Of a stretch of DNA of 64,000 bases, positions 9,662-22,222 are shown piece by piece (position 1 is the stretch's first letter; each line of letters opens with the position of its first letter). Source of the DNA: Linnemannia hyalina (lineage: Eukaryota > Mortierellomycota > Mortierellomycetes > Mortierellales > Mortierellaceae); assembly GCA_019671135.1 (NCBI GenBank), contig JAHRHY010000017.1, forward strand, positions 248,001 to 312,000, in the 5' to 3' direction. The notes under the pieces are model-generated. The model was not told the origin of the DNA. It did not search any database and saw only the letters and a list, made by a program, of their open reading frames with translations. A program made the translations under genes and the position numbers.

Positions 9662-12265
9662 ATGGAGATCGTCCGCGAGAACTTCCAGCGGGAGCTGCCA
9701 TACATCAAGGAGGCCATCGAAGAGTGCGAGTTCATCGCCATCGACGCAGAATTCTCAGGTACAAGAAGCAGGAGAAGGATCCAACATACATCTTTTAGCT
9801 CATGCGAGCAAAACAAAAAGGACAATAGCGCGTGGGAGCTCATCGTCGTGAACCTCCCTCTGGACCATCAACTCGTATCACTCTTACTTAGGACTTCACA
9901 CGGAACCCAACCGCAGAACTCAGAACACGACCCTGGAAGAAGGCTACGAGGACCTGCGCAAGAGTGCCAGCAAGTTTCTCACCATTCAGATTGGAATCTC
10001 GACCTTCAAGTTTGATCCGTCAAATGGAAGCTACTTGGCGAAGCCGTTCAACGTCTTTGTTTTTCCAACCACTCTGACGGGATACTCGCCTCAGGGAAGA
10101 TGCTTCTTGACCGAGGCTTCTAGTCTGGATTTCCTGGCCAAGAACCGATTCGACTTTAACAAGTGGGTCTATCAAGGTACTTCCATTAGCCTTTCTTTTC
10201 ACTCACGGGTATATACTTTTGTTCTTTGTTTGTGCGAATGAATTAATTAACATTATTTTCTTCACTTCCCTTAGGCGTTCACTACATGACAAAGGATGAG
10301 GAGGAGATCTATAAGCGGGAACGTACCAAGGCGGTGAATAATGAGATGGACAACATTGCCGTGGATGCTCTCAACACCATGTGGCTCCAGGATGTCATGT
10401 AAGAGCTCCCTTGACTATTGCTCCTCAGTGATGTCGCTCGGGAATCTCACGTAATACCACAGGGTCTAACCAAAGGACTCTTTTTTTGGGATTGCAGTAA
10501 GCGCATTGGAGAGTGGAAGAACAGCAAGCAAGCCCTGAACTTTATCAACATTCAGACCAACAATGCCTACCAACGTCGCCTTGTCTATCAAGAGGTCCGA
10601 CGATAGTAAGAGCATGGAAATATGATGAAATCGAATCAACTGCAACGAATGAATACTTCTCGCCAAGATACGGCATAGTTGACCGAGTACACTTCTACAT
10701 TTTCATAACCTTAGCTGGCCCACAGAGCTCAATGCCCGAGGACAAGCTGGACATATCCATATCACCAAGATCACGGAGAAGGAGCTGGAAATACAACAGC
10801 AGCAGCGTCAATCAGATTTGCTGGTTCGTGGTGTCTCTGACAAGTGTGTGGAGAACAGAGTATAACTGCAGCCAATAACAGGAACGTTGGACTAAATACT
10901 CGCTATCGCACTTGTACTGGTTGAACTATCGTAGCGCGACATCGAGAGCTCTAGAGGATTCCGCGAAGTGATTGATATCTTATCCGCCTGCAAGAAGCCC
11001 ATCGTAGGCCACAACATTGTCGTGGATCTCGCTTACATTCTCGCGCAATTTGTCGGCCCTCTTCCACCAACTGTCGATGGATATAAGAAGATGATCCACA
11101 AGACATTCCCAACGTAACCGAATCATCACTTTATACGGTATGAAGGGTACATTGCATGTATATGGCCTATTGACACCAAGCGATTTGCCTGTTCTCTTTT
11201 TATTATTATTTTAGAGTTATGGATACAAAGTACGTATCCTACACCGCGAACGCACTCAAGGTAGGCGATAAACAGCTGCAGACATTTTTTAGATGCCAAT
11301 TGGCCTTTTACTCTGCGAGATGTATATCTAAAATGCCGGCCATTCACCTGGACACTATTTTACAATGTTGATCTTTATTAGGGTCTTGCATTCGATTCCA
11401 GCTTGGGAGGTCTGGAGAATATGGTCGGGACAATCAACTTTATGGGCTGCCCTAGAATCAGTAAGTTCAATAGGTCTCGTTCTTGATTGGTTAGATTGCG
11501 TCTAATACGATATTGCGAAAGCGTAATACATCTAACAGGACATGTATTTCCTTTACTTTACAGCTCCTCACTATAGACACCAGCGCTATCTCTCCCGGGA
11601 CTTGTCGCACGAGGCAGGCTACGACGCGTACATTACTGGGTCTATCATGATCCGCATGCTGGCGTTGATCGGTAAGGAGTTACGCTCTGTCGTAGCTATC
11701 ATGCTCGGATTGTTCCACCATTGTAGACCTGACAACTAACCTATCACTTTGACACAAATTAGCCAAGAATGAGGCTCCCGTACCAGCTCCATTGACCAAA
11801 CGCGAGATCGAGGTCAGAAAAAATGGCAAGAATGAAAAGAGACCCAACTCTTCAAAGGATTCCAAGGCATCCAAGACGCCAAAGAAGAACGCTGAACCCA
11901 AGAAGGCGTCGTCACCCCCACCTGTACCTGTTGCGGTACCTGCTCCTGCTCCAGTTCCCGCGGCGCCCAAGAAGTTTTCATACGCGGACATTGTTCACCG
12001 TCAACGTGCCCCCGCTGCTGCCCCAGCCCCCGCTGTTGTTGCTCCTACCCCAGTGCCTCCAACGCCAGTTGTGGAAGAGGAGGAGGAGGAAGAAGAGATG
12101 GAGGAAAGCGAAAGCAGCGAGTCAGACTATGACTACATTCAGGAATCGGACTTTCCGGTGCATGAGAGACCTTTCTCTTGGCAGAGCCAATCAGTTACCA
12201 CACTGCAGAATGTTTTGCACTGGGGTCGGTCCTCCCATGGATGCATCAACCTCGTTAGCTCGTAA
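9662..12265 (+). CDS. PARN: Poly(A)-specific ribonuclease PARN
   Basis: Encodes a 557-residue DEDD-family 3' exonuclease that shortens mRNA and small-RNA poly(A) tails. Ten exons: 9662-9758, 9892-10176, 10275-10398, 10498-10605, 10715-10859, 10935-11113, 11215-11260, 11382-11460, 11574-11681 and 11763-12265; all junctions are GT-AG and the frame closes. Catalytic residues are visible: D28 and E30 in IAIDAEFSG (same numbers as in human PARN), D284 in PIVGHNIVVDLAY, H370 and D375 in SHEAGYDAYITG. Between them lies the FNVFVFP and LDFLAKNRFDFNKWVYQG segment typical of PARN. After the nuclease domain comes a Lys/Pro/Ala-rich tail and an acidic Glu run. No RRM like that of vertebrate PARN is recognisable. 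The family is absent from budding yeast but known in other fungi. Confidence 0.93.
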
Positions 12266-14707
12266 AAAAGAAGACCAATGCATGCTGGCATGGTGTGCAT
12301 GCATGCATAGCGAACAAGAGAGCGCGGCCCTTTTGCCCTGAAAGTGTTAATGTCCATCTTTTCTCCGTCCTGTCGCAACTACATTCTCACTCATCCGCCA
12401 GATCGAAAGAAACATCTCACCCCAACAAAAACAACTGTGTACAATAAAAACGATCGATCTTTGTCTTCATACCTTTTCTTGTGTATTTTTCCTGGATGCA
12501 TGGATGCATGCTTGCTTGCGCGACTAGTTTTTCTGCATGCTCTCTTCTCTCCTCGGACTTGAAAATGCGCAAAAAGTCTACGGATCGAGGCATGCTGGCC
12601 GATCCCGAAATAGCCCTTCTAGTTGTCCCTTCACCCCTTTCCCCCTTCATTACAACGAATGAAAGGGAGTTAGGAGAGAGGGCGAGTCGTTCGCGAAAGA
12701 AAGGGAAAATGGAAGAAAGTTACTTGCATCTCCATCCCATCCTATCTTCGTTTTTACTATCCTTGCATTGAAAGTATGGAAGAGCGAGTGGTAGGGAAGG
12801 AGGGGGTTTTCTGACACCCTTTTGAGCAGTTTGTCTCCCTGTGCCTTCCCCTTGAAAAAAAGGGTTACCCTAACCTCTCCTTAGCCCTCATAGGCTTCGA
12901 CGGATGGATGTACCGGGGCTTTCCTATCCTTTTTCTCATTTTGTATATTCCCTTTCCTGTGCCCCTTTCGCAAGATATCCTCTATCCCCTCTCTTAGGAT
13001 GTTTTTTTTTTCTACTCGCATTTTTTCTACGAACTAGCGAGAACAATGCTAACAACGTGTAGAATGCAGGAGGACGAAGAGCAAAAGCAAGGAGGTGAAT
13101 GGTTGCGCGTGTTTTTTTTTAATTACTATTCTGGTTGCCTCCGGGATCGGGGACAACGTGTTGGACGGTTGGGATGATGATCGACGAGTGTTTACTTAGG
13201 AGGTCGCCGTCCAAAAGTGGGAGATTGTACCGGTCAAAAAGTAAGGCATTTAGGATTCGCGAAAAGTCAGACGCCGTGATAGGATATGGGAGAGTCATTT
13301 TAGTTCAATGAGCGTGTGTGGCATGGAACACGGGTGGGTGAAAGTTGGGCGTAAATGAAGGAGATGACAGTGGGCTAGTTTGGAGAATGGGAGTGGTATG
13401 CGGGTGAGGGGGATATGAGAGGGAATGAGAAAAAAGAGGAGGGGGGGGGGGAGGAACGAGTCAGAGAGTTCTAGGGCTGGAAGCTCTTCCAAGGAGCGAA
13501 CAAGGCGAGAGCCTGTAAAAGGGGAGAGAATAAAAAGAGCTCGAGCTGGGTCCTCCACTTCAAAGCAGCTAAGTTGCTTCTGGTGCTATAGCTTAAGGGA
13601 TAAGTGCTTTTGATAGGGCTTTTCTACCGACCGCACAACCGCTGCGCTGTTGATTTTTTGACATCCCCGCATTGACCAGGGCACACACTCACAGAAACAC
13701 AAACGGAAAATAAATGTGCATATGGCTCAACTATTTTTAAACCTGTAGCCCACAAGGAGTATATCCAAAAGGTGTTTACTGAGAAGGAGTTGGATGTATG
13801 AAGTGTGCGAGTGGGGAGAGGGATGAGGGAAGACGGGGTTGGGGGGCCAGGCAAAGAAAAAAATTATTAGATTACAGGTGCTCTCAACACGGTAGAGGGA
13901 CTCTCCTTTATTTTTCTTTCTCGAGGTATCTTTGTAACCAGAGCAGGAGTACATTTGATTCTGCAATTTGCACTGACCCCCCCAACTCGCACACAACTGA
14001 ACTTCTTTTGCTGCACGCCTGTACTTTTCATCTTGTGCTGGATAGTGGACAACAACGAGAGAGGGGATGCAAGATGAGGGGTTAGCGTTTTGAATCTGGT
14101 AAAAGACCCGCAAGAGGGAGTACATTGAGCCCGCCTACACAGCTTAAAGCGGCCAGTGTAGTATTTTCATTGTAGTCATTGTAGCGGTCTTACTCTTTGC
14201 ACATGCAGTATGAAACCTGGAATGTGTTCTATGAGCTGGGTTAACTCGTTGAAAAAAAACAGGCCGGCATGTAAAAAAACTTCAAACGTGACCGACAGAG
14301 GTAGATGCCCCTTTGTACCTGATCTCCGTCCTCCCTCCCTCGCTGCACTCACACCTACACACAAAGTATTCTCACATACCTGTACTCATCCTTACTTTAC
14401 ATACCTGCATTGTGGACAAGATTGGGCGGCTCGCTATTAATACCGGTAATCTCGTGAAAGGGTTGTCAGGAGACAGGGTAAAGTGAGCTGAAAGGCAAAG
14501 AATAACAAAGACAAAACAAACAAGCACTCACAAAATACTGGACGCACACAAAGGAGAAGCCTGGTTGACAATTTGCTCACAGGGAGACGAAGGGAGGGGG
14601 CCACCATTCAATATACCGGTTCGGGGACCCTTGTCTTTCTTCATACTTCTTCTGTGCATGTTAGGTATTCAAAAGCAATTGTGCGCTGCTTTAGGGCGGT
14701 TTTTTTG
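12266..14707. other. Long intergenic region
   Basis: About 2.4 kb without a supported gene. It has short repeats of gcatgcatgc near 12296-12308, a G10 run near 13440 and several T runs. Open frames are short and low in complexity. Presumably it holds the PARN 3' UTR and distal promoter of the secreted-protein gene. Confidence 0.5.
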
Positions 14708-14715
14708 TATAAAAG
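14708..14715 (+). promoter_or_regulatory. TATA box of the secreted-protein gene
   Basis: A perfect TATAAAAG 162 bp before the start codon, followed by a CT/CA-rich leader. This is one of only two convincing TATA boxes noticed in the window and fits an inducible or strongly expressed gene. Confidence 0.75.
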
Positions 14716-14869
14716 GAAAGGGTGCTGGTGCCAGTTTTTTTTTCTTCACTCCTCAACCAACTCACTTTCCAGCTATTACAGCAAACACCCTCCTCCTTAC
14801 CCTACCTACTCGCGTCAAAAAAACCGACTACTACTCCCAAACCGACTCCAACTACCCCCAACTCCAAAA

Positions 14870-15607
14870 ATGAGAATCAGCACTTTCGTTCCTGCCATCA
14901 TGGCCTTCACCCTCTTCACCGCCACGACCCAGGCTCTCCCCGCGCACCCCCACCACGAGCGCGCCATCGACCTCCTCAAGCGCGGCGGCAGCAGCACGAC
15001 CACCGCCCCCGACCTGATTGCCACCGTCGCCAAGATCTTTATTCAAGCCGAAACTAAGATCCTCGCCGATGCCTGTGTCGACCTCAAAGTCTCCGCCTGC
15101 GCCGACGTCATCGTCAAGCTGAACGCCAAGGCCAGTCTCCTGAAAATTATTAATATCGATGTGAAAGTCAAGGATCTTGAGGTCAGTGCCAAGGCCGACG
15201 TCGACGCCGACATCAAGGCCCGTATCGACCTCGATCTCAAGGCCGTCGTGCTTGCCAATATTGATGCCCATGTCCGCACGGTCGTCGGCAAGGTCTGCCC
15301 CAAGGCCGACAAGGCCTGCCTCAAGAAGAATGCCCGTTCGATTGTTGTACAAGTTGCCGCGTTGATCAATGTCGATGTCAAGAAGCTGACTGTCAAGGTC
15401 AAGGCTGATTTGGCGGCCCATGCAAAGCTTCGTTTGGATCTTTTCATCAAGAAGTTGGATTTGAACGCTTTGGGATTGGCCAGGGTTACTGTCTCGGCGA
15501 TTGTTCACGTCCGCGCTACTGTTGATGCTCATATCAAGGCCTTTATTGATGTTTGCGCCAAGTTGCTTGTCAACGCCAAGGTCATTGCCGACATTGGAGC
15601 TCTGTAA
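14870..15607 (+). CDS. Small secreted Lys/Ala/Val/Asp-repeat protein
   Basis: A single-exon 245-residue protein. The ATG at 14870 follows an A-rich leader and gives a clear signal peptide (MRISTFVPAIMAFTLFTATTQA), with cleavage likely after TQA; a possible KR processing site lies at about residues 42-43. The mature chain has six cysteines and alternating short phrases of the type VKVKDL, ADVDADIKA, LDLKAVV and IDAHV, predicting amphipathic structure with a charged face. The first half uses mostly C-ending codons and the second half more T-ending ones. A TATA box lies upstream. I recognise no family; it resembles lineage-specific secreted proteins of soil fungi, and an effector or surface role is only a guess. 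There is no membrane segment or GPI signal. Confidence 0.8.
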   Translation: MRISTFVPAIMAFTLFTATTQALPAHPHHERAIDLLKRGGSSTTTAPDLIATVAKIFIQAETKILADACVDLKVSACADVIVKLNAKASLLKIINIDVKVKDLEVSAKADVDADIKARIDLDLKAVVLANIDAHVRTVVGKVCPKADKACLKKNARSIVVQVAALINVDVKKLTVKVKADLAAHAKLRLDLFIKKLDLNALGLARVTVSAIVHVRATVDAHIKAFIDVCAKLLVNAKVIADIGAL

Positions 15608-16254
15608 AGTAGTCTTTTCTCCTTCCTCCCTCCCTCCTTTCTTTCGTTATCCCCGCTCTCGATATCCATCTTCTTTACACGCACAGTTCATTATCTAATT
15701 CTTTATTCTACGCGACTAACGGGCGCTCATGACTGCAGATCACCAAAACTAAAAAATAAAATATCAAAATTGATGGTTGAAAACATACAAAGCATGTTCA
15801 GGTACGAGTGATGTCCAGCACGCCTTCATGACTATTGGGTATTGATCAAATCAAGCTTAAACATAAGAATCGAAACTGATGGTTGATGGTTGAAAAGTAC
15901 AAGCATGTTCGGGTACATATGATACATCCAGACACGTTAAAAGCGCGCTCTAGCACTAGTAATGATCTAGCACGCGCTCAGTTGAATTTTTTTGACGTTA
16001 TCGAAATATATCTGATCGCGAATGTTAATGCATCAATCCTTAATTGTGACGTTGATCAGTTATTTGTTTATCGCTTGTGCTGTCTGTTTCCCCTGCTCAC
16101 ACACTGTTTGCCCCGCCCCGGCCCGTAATTTTTTCGAACGAACGAACGCAGCCTCTGACAGAGTACAACTGAAGAACGACGAGTTCCTCTTTTCTGATTT
16201 CTTTTCTACTCAGTTCCATCCTCCTCCCCCCTCTCCCCTCACATACATCACACC
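15608..16254. other. Intergenic, ATP1 promoter
   Basis: About 650 bp. It contains a short imperfect direct repeat (two copies of gcatgttc followed by gggta/aggta and related sequence near 15790-15930). The part just before the ATP synthase start is CT/CA-rich, typical for a housekeeping promoter and leader. No gene is seen. Confidence 0.5.
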
Positions 16255-19218
16255 ATGCTTCGCTCCCTTACCCGCGCTGCTCGCCCCGCCGCCATCGCCT
16301 TGGCCCGTAGCTCCCCCGTGGTACGTTCTTCATCACCCACTCACACTCTCACACTCTCACGCGCACTCTTTTTTTTTCTACTCGCTCCTCCTCCCTTTCC
16401 TTCCGTATTATTCAGCTCCAAGCTAAGGAGACTCATCAGGCACACAATATTCAACTTCGACAACAAACAACTCGCTCGTCCACCAACAAACAAGCACTTC
16501 AGGAACACCAGCGCAAACAACAACAACGATAACAACAACAGGAGCAGCTATAGACGCATCAATTGATCGTATATCACCCTCATCCTGTACCCTGAGAATT
16601 TCTTGAACTCTCAGCGCGTCGCCTTTTGGGGACCTGGAATACGAGGACCTTGATAACTTCAGCAACCCTAGTCGGGTACAAGTTCACGATAGAATGGGAC
16701 ACTCGACAATACCAAATCTGCGGGATCAACTGAGAGTTAAATCTATCATCGGGAAGGACTGATGATCGATGTTGGTCTCATTGTCTCTGTTGGATCCACT
16801 GGAGAAACCCTCTCCCCGCGTTTTATTTCCCAGCCTGATCTGGACGCACATACAGATGGGGACTGATCCTTCTTTGGAGACAGGGAACACCAAGTGTTCG
16901 TCTGTCGAGTTGGACAGCAACAACCGGGTTGCATCCTGAAAAGGATCCAATCTGAAAAAGAATAAGAGGAGAACGATCGTCGCTTCCTGATCATGGAGCC
17001 AGGGGATCGGAACTGGTCGGATCTGAATAATAATATTAGGAGCTGGTTGTTTCTGTGCTAAAATCCTATCCCCTCCCCACACGCACTTCCCACGATAACA
17101 CCATTCCCTCCTATTGCCCTCAATGGAACCGTGCAATTCTAACGGTTTATCGCTCTTTTGTATCCTTTCGGTTTATCTGTAGGCTCGCGCCAACGTCGGT
17201 GCTTTCTCGGCCATCCGCAACTACGCTACCGCCAAGCCTGGTAAGAAATCACAGGCACACCACAAGCAGAAAACAATGAGGCAGCGAGGGCGATAGACAG
17301 CAACTCCTCTTCTGCAATTAACAGGTTTCCAAAGCCATTGTGGCAACTTCAGACGCATCTGATACATGAAAGCTGACTGTGTATGGTATCCAATTGTTTA
17401 CTTTCAATAGCCACCTCTGAGGTCACCTCCATCCTCGAGGACCGCATTAGCGGCCTCAACTCCTCCGTCGATATCCAGGAGACCGGCCGTGTCTTGTCCA
17501 TTGGAGATGGTATTGCCCGTGTCTACGGTTTGAAGAACTGCCAGGCCGAGGAGATGGTTGAGTTCTCCAGCGGTGTCAAGGTAAAGCACTCGCACTCTTT
17601 CAGAACATAAGGAGAGGCTTCAGGAATCTTTGCTTTCCCTTCGCGATGGGAACCGGGAAGCAAGCGCTAGAGGGTCGACACTCATTTGCGGAGTCTTACA
17701 GCTGCTGCGCTTTGGACAAGATCGAGCGGGTCATTCTGGCCAACTCTTTCTAGAACTGAACGACAGCAGACCAATCCCTTACAACGGCAATTGAAGAACC
17801 AAACGCAAATGGCGAAGCAGAAATAGTTCAAACCAGGGACTGACATATATTGCTTCGATTGATATGAATAGGGTATGGCCATGAACTTGGAGGCCGACAA
17901 CGTCGGTATTGTCGTCTTCGGTAACGATCGTCTCATTCGCGAGGGTGATACCGTCAAGCGTACCGGTAACATTGTCGATCTCCCCGTCGGTGAGGCTCTT
18001 TTGGGCCGTGTCATCGATGCCCTCGGTAACCCCATCGATGGAAAGGGCCCCATCGCCGCCTCTGAGCGTCGCCGTGCCCAGGTCAAGGCCCCCGGTATTC
18101 TCCCCCGTGAGTCCGTCCGTGAGCCCATGTTGACTGGTATCAAGTGCATTGACTCCATGGTCCCCGTCGGTCGTGGTCAGCGTGAGTTGATTATTGGTGA
18201 TCGTCAGACCGGAAAGACCTCCGTCGCCCTCGACACCATTCTTAACCAGAAGAAGTGGAACGATGGCACTGAGGAGTCCAAGAAGTTGTACTGTGTCTAC
18301 GTCGCCGTTGGTCAGAAGCGTTCCACCGTCGCTCAGTTCGTCCAGACCCTCGAGGAGAACGATGCCATGAAGTACTCCGTCGTCGTCGCTGCCACCGCCT
18401 CCGAGGCCGCCCCTCTTCAGTACCTCGCTCCCTTCTCTGGATGCGCTGTCGGAGAGTACTTCCGTGACAACGGCAAGCACGCTTTGATCGTCTTCGACGA
18501 TTTGTCCAAGCAGGCCGTCGCCTACCGTCAGATGTCTCTTTTGCTTCGTCGTCCCCCAGGTCGTGAGGCTTACCCCGGTGATGTCTTCTACCTTCACTCC
18601 CGTCTTTTGGAGCGTTCCGCCAAGATGAACCGCAAGCTCGGTGGTGGTTCCATGACCGCTCTCCCCATTATTGAGACCCAGGGAGGAGATGTCTCTGCCT
18701 ACATTCCCACCAACGTCATTTCCATTACCGATGGTCAGATCTTCTTGGAGGCTGAGTTGTTCTTCAAGGGTATCCGTCCCGCCATTAACGTCGGTCTTTC
18801 CGTCTCCCGTGTCGGATCCCACGCCCAGACCAAGTCGATGAAGAAGATTGCTGGTTCCATGAAGTTGTACCTCGCCCAGTACCGTGAGGTCGCTGCCTTC
18901 GCCCAGTTCGGTTCCGATTTGGATGCCTCGACCCAGTTCTTGCTGAACCGTGGTGCCCGTCTTACCGAGTTGCTCAAGCAGCCCCAGTACAAGCCTCTCC
19001 CCCTTGAGCACCAGGTTGCCATCGTTTTCGCCGGTGTCAACGGATTCCTCGACAAGATCCCCGTCAACCGTGTCGGCGAGTACGAGCGTGCCTTCATCCC
19101 CCACTTGATCTCCAACCACAAGGAGCTCCTCGAGGAGATCCGCAAGTCTGGTGATTTGAGCACCGAGTCCTTTGCTCAGCTTAAGGATATCACCACCGAG
19201 TTCACCAAGAACTTCTAA
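16255..19218 (+). CDS. ATP1: Mitochondrial F1 ATP synthase subunit alpha
   Basis: Encodes the 546-residue alpha subunit of the F1 catalytic head, imported into the mitochondrial matrix. Exons: 16255-16320, 17183-17240, 17411-17580 and 17872-19218, all GT-AG. The Arg/Ala/Ser-rich presequence ([20 protein letters not shown]) is split from the rest by the first intron, which at 862 nt is by far the longest in this gene. The mature part starts near [15 protein letters not shown]. The Walker A motif GDRQTGKT is at residues 207-214, and [12 protein letters not shown] and [12 protein letters not shown] are typical. The last exon carries all of the nucleotide-binding and C-terminal domains. Codon use is strongly biased to C/G endings, as expected for high expression. 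Identification is essentially certain. Confidence 0.98.
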
Positions 19219-19781
19219 GTTACTTTTCCTTTTACTTTTTGTATTTCGTCGTCTCTCTCTCCCCACACTTACACTTCTCTCTAACCAACCTCACCACTCA
19301 TTTTGTTCACGATAAATATTACTTTTCACTCCTCTCTCTCGATAAAGTCATACACTAAATACCTTTAAAAAAATCTCTTTGAATGCATGGTTGATCCAGC
19401 TTGTATGGGCCATTCAGACAGTTCAATTGCTTGCCCAGCACAGAGTGGAAGGCCTCGTTGTTATTTTTGTAGTTCATTTGTGTGGGTGAATGAGAGCACA
19501 TACACAGCGGGATGAGATGGCTCGCCATTGCTTGTGACGTATTTTGAAATCGCCCTAATTGTGCGCGTTATTATATTCCCTGTCGACTTCCGTTTTGCAT
19601 TCTTTTTTTTCTCCATCTCCATCATTACCCTCCCTCCATAACTTTCTCTCCTCCCCTTTCACACGCTTTTTTTTTCTTCAACACAAGCAGGAGTTACAGT
19701 CAGGACACCCCACCACCACTACCGCCAATAACCAACACAAGGATACCAGTAACCCCCCCGAAATAGCAATCACCTACAACC
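19219..19781. other. Intergenic between ATP1 and ARP2
   Basis: About 560 bp with the ATP1 3' UTR (possible polyadenylation signals gataaata near 19311 and gataaag near 19342) and the CT-rich promoter and leader of ARP2. No coding signal. Confidence 0.5.
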
Positions 19782-21872
19782 ATGGACGCCTCAAAAACTA
19801 TTGTTGTCGATAACGGAACAGGGGTAAATCATCTCTTCTCGTTTCTTCTTTCAGTTGCGGCGGGGGAAGGGATGAATGAATTGAGAAGTGAGGACGAGAG
19901 TGGGAGATGAAGGGGGGCGGCACTGGGGAATAAGAAACAAGTGGACATGCAGAACTGGATGACTTCCTTCATAGCAGTCAAAAACATGGAAAGCACACAG
20001 GAAAAACACGATGCTGAACTGCCAAGGGACGAACACGACACAACTCTAGGGAGTAAGCATCAGTTTGGCCTTTCAGCCCTGTAGAGTTGACTTGGACGGC
20101 CACTGAGGAAGGGGCAGCACTGGGTTTTGATGGTTTCTAAGACACAAAGGACGATAACTGCGTAGGCTGTGAAAGAGGGTGATGCTGTGAGGAATGCATC
20201 ATGCAATTGCATTGAGATGAGGAAGTGTGAGCGAGAGTGGAAGGAGAGTCGCGTTTGACAATTTTATTGTGCCTGAACGGAAGCAAAAGGCTTCATTATG
20301 GCTATCAACCCCCATGCGATTCACCGTTCATTTGTATGAGCAATTGAACATACCAGCACACTCTCCAATTGACATGCTTCCTTTCTCACACTCACCTTCA
20401 TATCCTCTCAACTGTTGCATGGCCTAAATAGTTCGTCAAGGTCGGTTACGCCGGTTCGAACTTCCCTGAGCACGTCTTCCCCTCGGTCGTGGGTCGCCCA
20501 ATCCTGCGTGCAGAAGAGTCGATCGGCAATGTGGCCGTGAAGGATATCATGGTGGGCGACGAGGCCGCGGAGCTGCGGTCGATCCTCCAGATGTCGTACC
20601 CGATGGAGAACGGCATCGTCAAGAACTGGACCGACATGCGTCACCTCTGGGACTACACCTTCAACGAGAAGCTCAAGATCGACCCCCGCGACTCCAAGAT
20701 CATGTTGACCGAACCCCCCATGAACCCCAAGGCTAACAGGGAGAAGATGGTTGAGTGCATGTTTGAGGATTATGGCTTCCAGGGCGTCTATGTCGCCATT
20801 CAAGCCGTCCTCACCCTTTACGCCCAAGGTTCGTCTTCTCTCTTTTTTTTTCTTTATTCAGGTGTCCATGTTAACGTGCTATTTTTCTTTGACCTAATCA
20901 TCGTCTCTGCTTGCACTATCTTTCTACAACAGGATTGTTGACGGGTGTGGTTGTTGACTCGGGTGATGGTGTGACCCATATTGTGCCCGTTGTTGAGGGA
21001 TACGCCCTGCCCCATATCACCAAGCGTCTGGATGTTGCTGGTCGTGATGTGACCCAGTACCTCATCAAGCTGCTCCTCCACCGCGGTTACGCCTTCAACC
21101 GCACTGCTGACTTTGAGACCGTCCGTCAGATCAAGGAGAAGCTCTGCTACACCAGGTACATTGGGGGCGATGTTTGTCCATTGGAGGTGTTGGTGGTGCA
21201 CCAAAGCGACACGATGGATATTTTTTTTTTATGCTAATGGGCTGTTGCGTATCGTTTTTGTGCAATTTGTTTTTGATGATAGTTACGACTTGGACCAGGA
21301 TCTCAGGTTGGCTCAGGAGACGACCGTTCTTGTCGAGTCTTACACTGTAAGCAATTCGTTCATCCTGCCACGGCAGTGATTCGTTGTACTTTTCCTCTGC
21401 TAAACAGGAATGTCGCTTGACCTTACACAACCGACCATATTAACGCCTGCTCGTTTGTACAACAATAGCTCCCTGATGGTCGTGTTATTAAGGTCGGCTC
21501 TGAGAGATTCGAGGCTCCCGAGTGCATGTTCCAGCCACATTTGATCGACGTCGAGTCACCCGGTGTCGCAGGTTCGTATTAATGCATTGGATACATAAGA
21601 AAGCCGGAAAATGACGGGGCGTAATCAGGACTTTACAAAAGCATCAACAATGGAGACTGACCATTTGCTTTTTTTGGAACGTATTCCAATAGAATTACTG
21701 TTCCAGACGATTCAGTCGGCACCTTTGGATACTCGTTCGGATCTGTACAAGCACATTGTTTTGTCGGGAGGATCGACCATGTACCCCGGTCTGCCCAGTC
21801 GTCTCGAGAAGGAGGTCAAGCAGCTTTACCTCACTGATGTCCTCAAGGGCGACGTCCAGCGTTTCCGCGTAT

Positions 21873-21903
<31 letters not shown>

Positions 21904-22222
21904 CTTCTTTTTTTGTTATCGTTATTTGATTGACGAAAATGCGTTTTGTGTGGTTCAAATGTTGTTCAATGGATTCTGGGCGAACACACTCTTACTTATC
22001 ATTCTGCCCCTGTTTCTTTCCCTCTTTTGGTTTCCTTGGACAAAATAGAACTTCAAGATCCGCATTGAGGATCCTCCTCGTCGTAAGCACATGGTGTTCT
22101 TGGGAGGCGCGGTGTTGGCAGATATTATGAAGAACAAGGACAGCTTCTGGGTCACAAAGCAGGAGTGGGAGGAGCAAGGTGTCCGTGCCCTCGACAAGTT
22201 GGGCGTCGTTCAGTCCAACTAA
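19782..22222 (+). CDS. ARP2: Actin-related protein 2 (Arp2/3 complex)
   Basis: Encodes the 392-residue Arp2, which with Arp3 forms the first actin-like dimer of a nucleated branch filament; needed for endocytic actin patches. Exons: 19782-19823, 20432-20828, 20933-21155, 21283-21346, 21469-21571, 21693-21868 and 22049-22222. The N-terminal TIVVDNGTG phosphate loop is split by the 608-nt first intron, followed by [21 protein letters not shown]. Later motifs include [49 protein letters not shown] and [19 protein letters not shown], all diagnostic for Arp2 rather than actin or Arp3. The length equals the family norm. A run of 30 T lies directly after the donor of the last intron. Confidence 0.97.
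21874..21903 (+). repeat. T30 homopolymer in ARP2 intron 6
   Basis: A run of 30 T begins five bases after the 5' splice site of the last intron. It has no known function, and its length in the assembly may not be exact. Confidence 0.9.

Noticed and set aside
14852..15532. 226-codon minus-strand frame opposite the secreted protein
   Set aside because: Antisense shadow of a repetitive, codon-biased gene; the sense frame has the signal peptide and TATA box.
17779..19266. 495-codon minus-strand frame opposite ATP1
   Set aside because: It is a shadow of the highly codon-biased ATP1 last exon; the sense frame is an unmistakable ATP synthase alpha.
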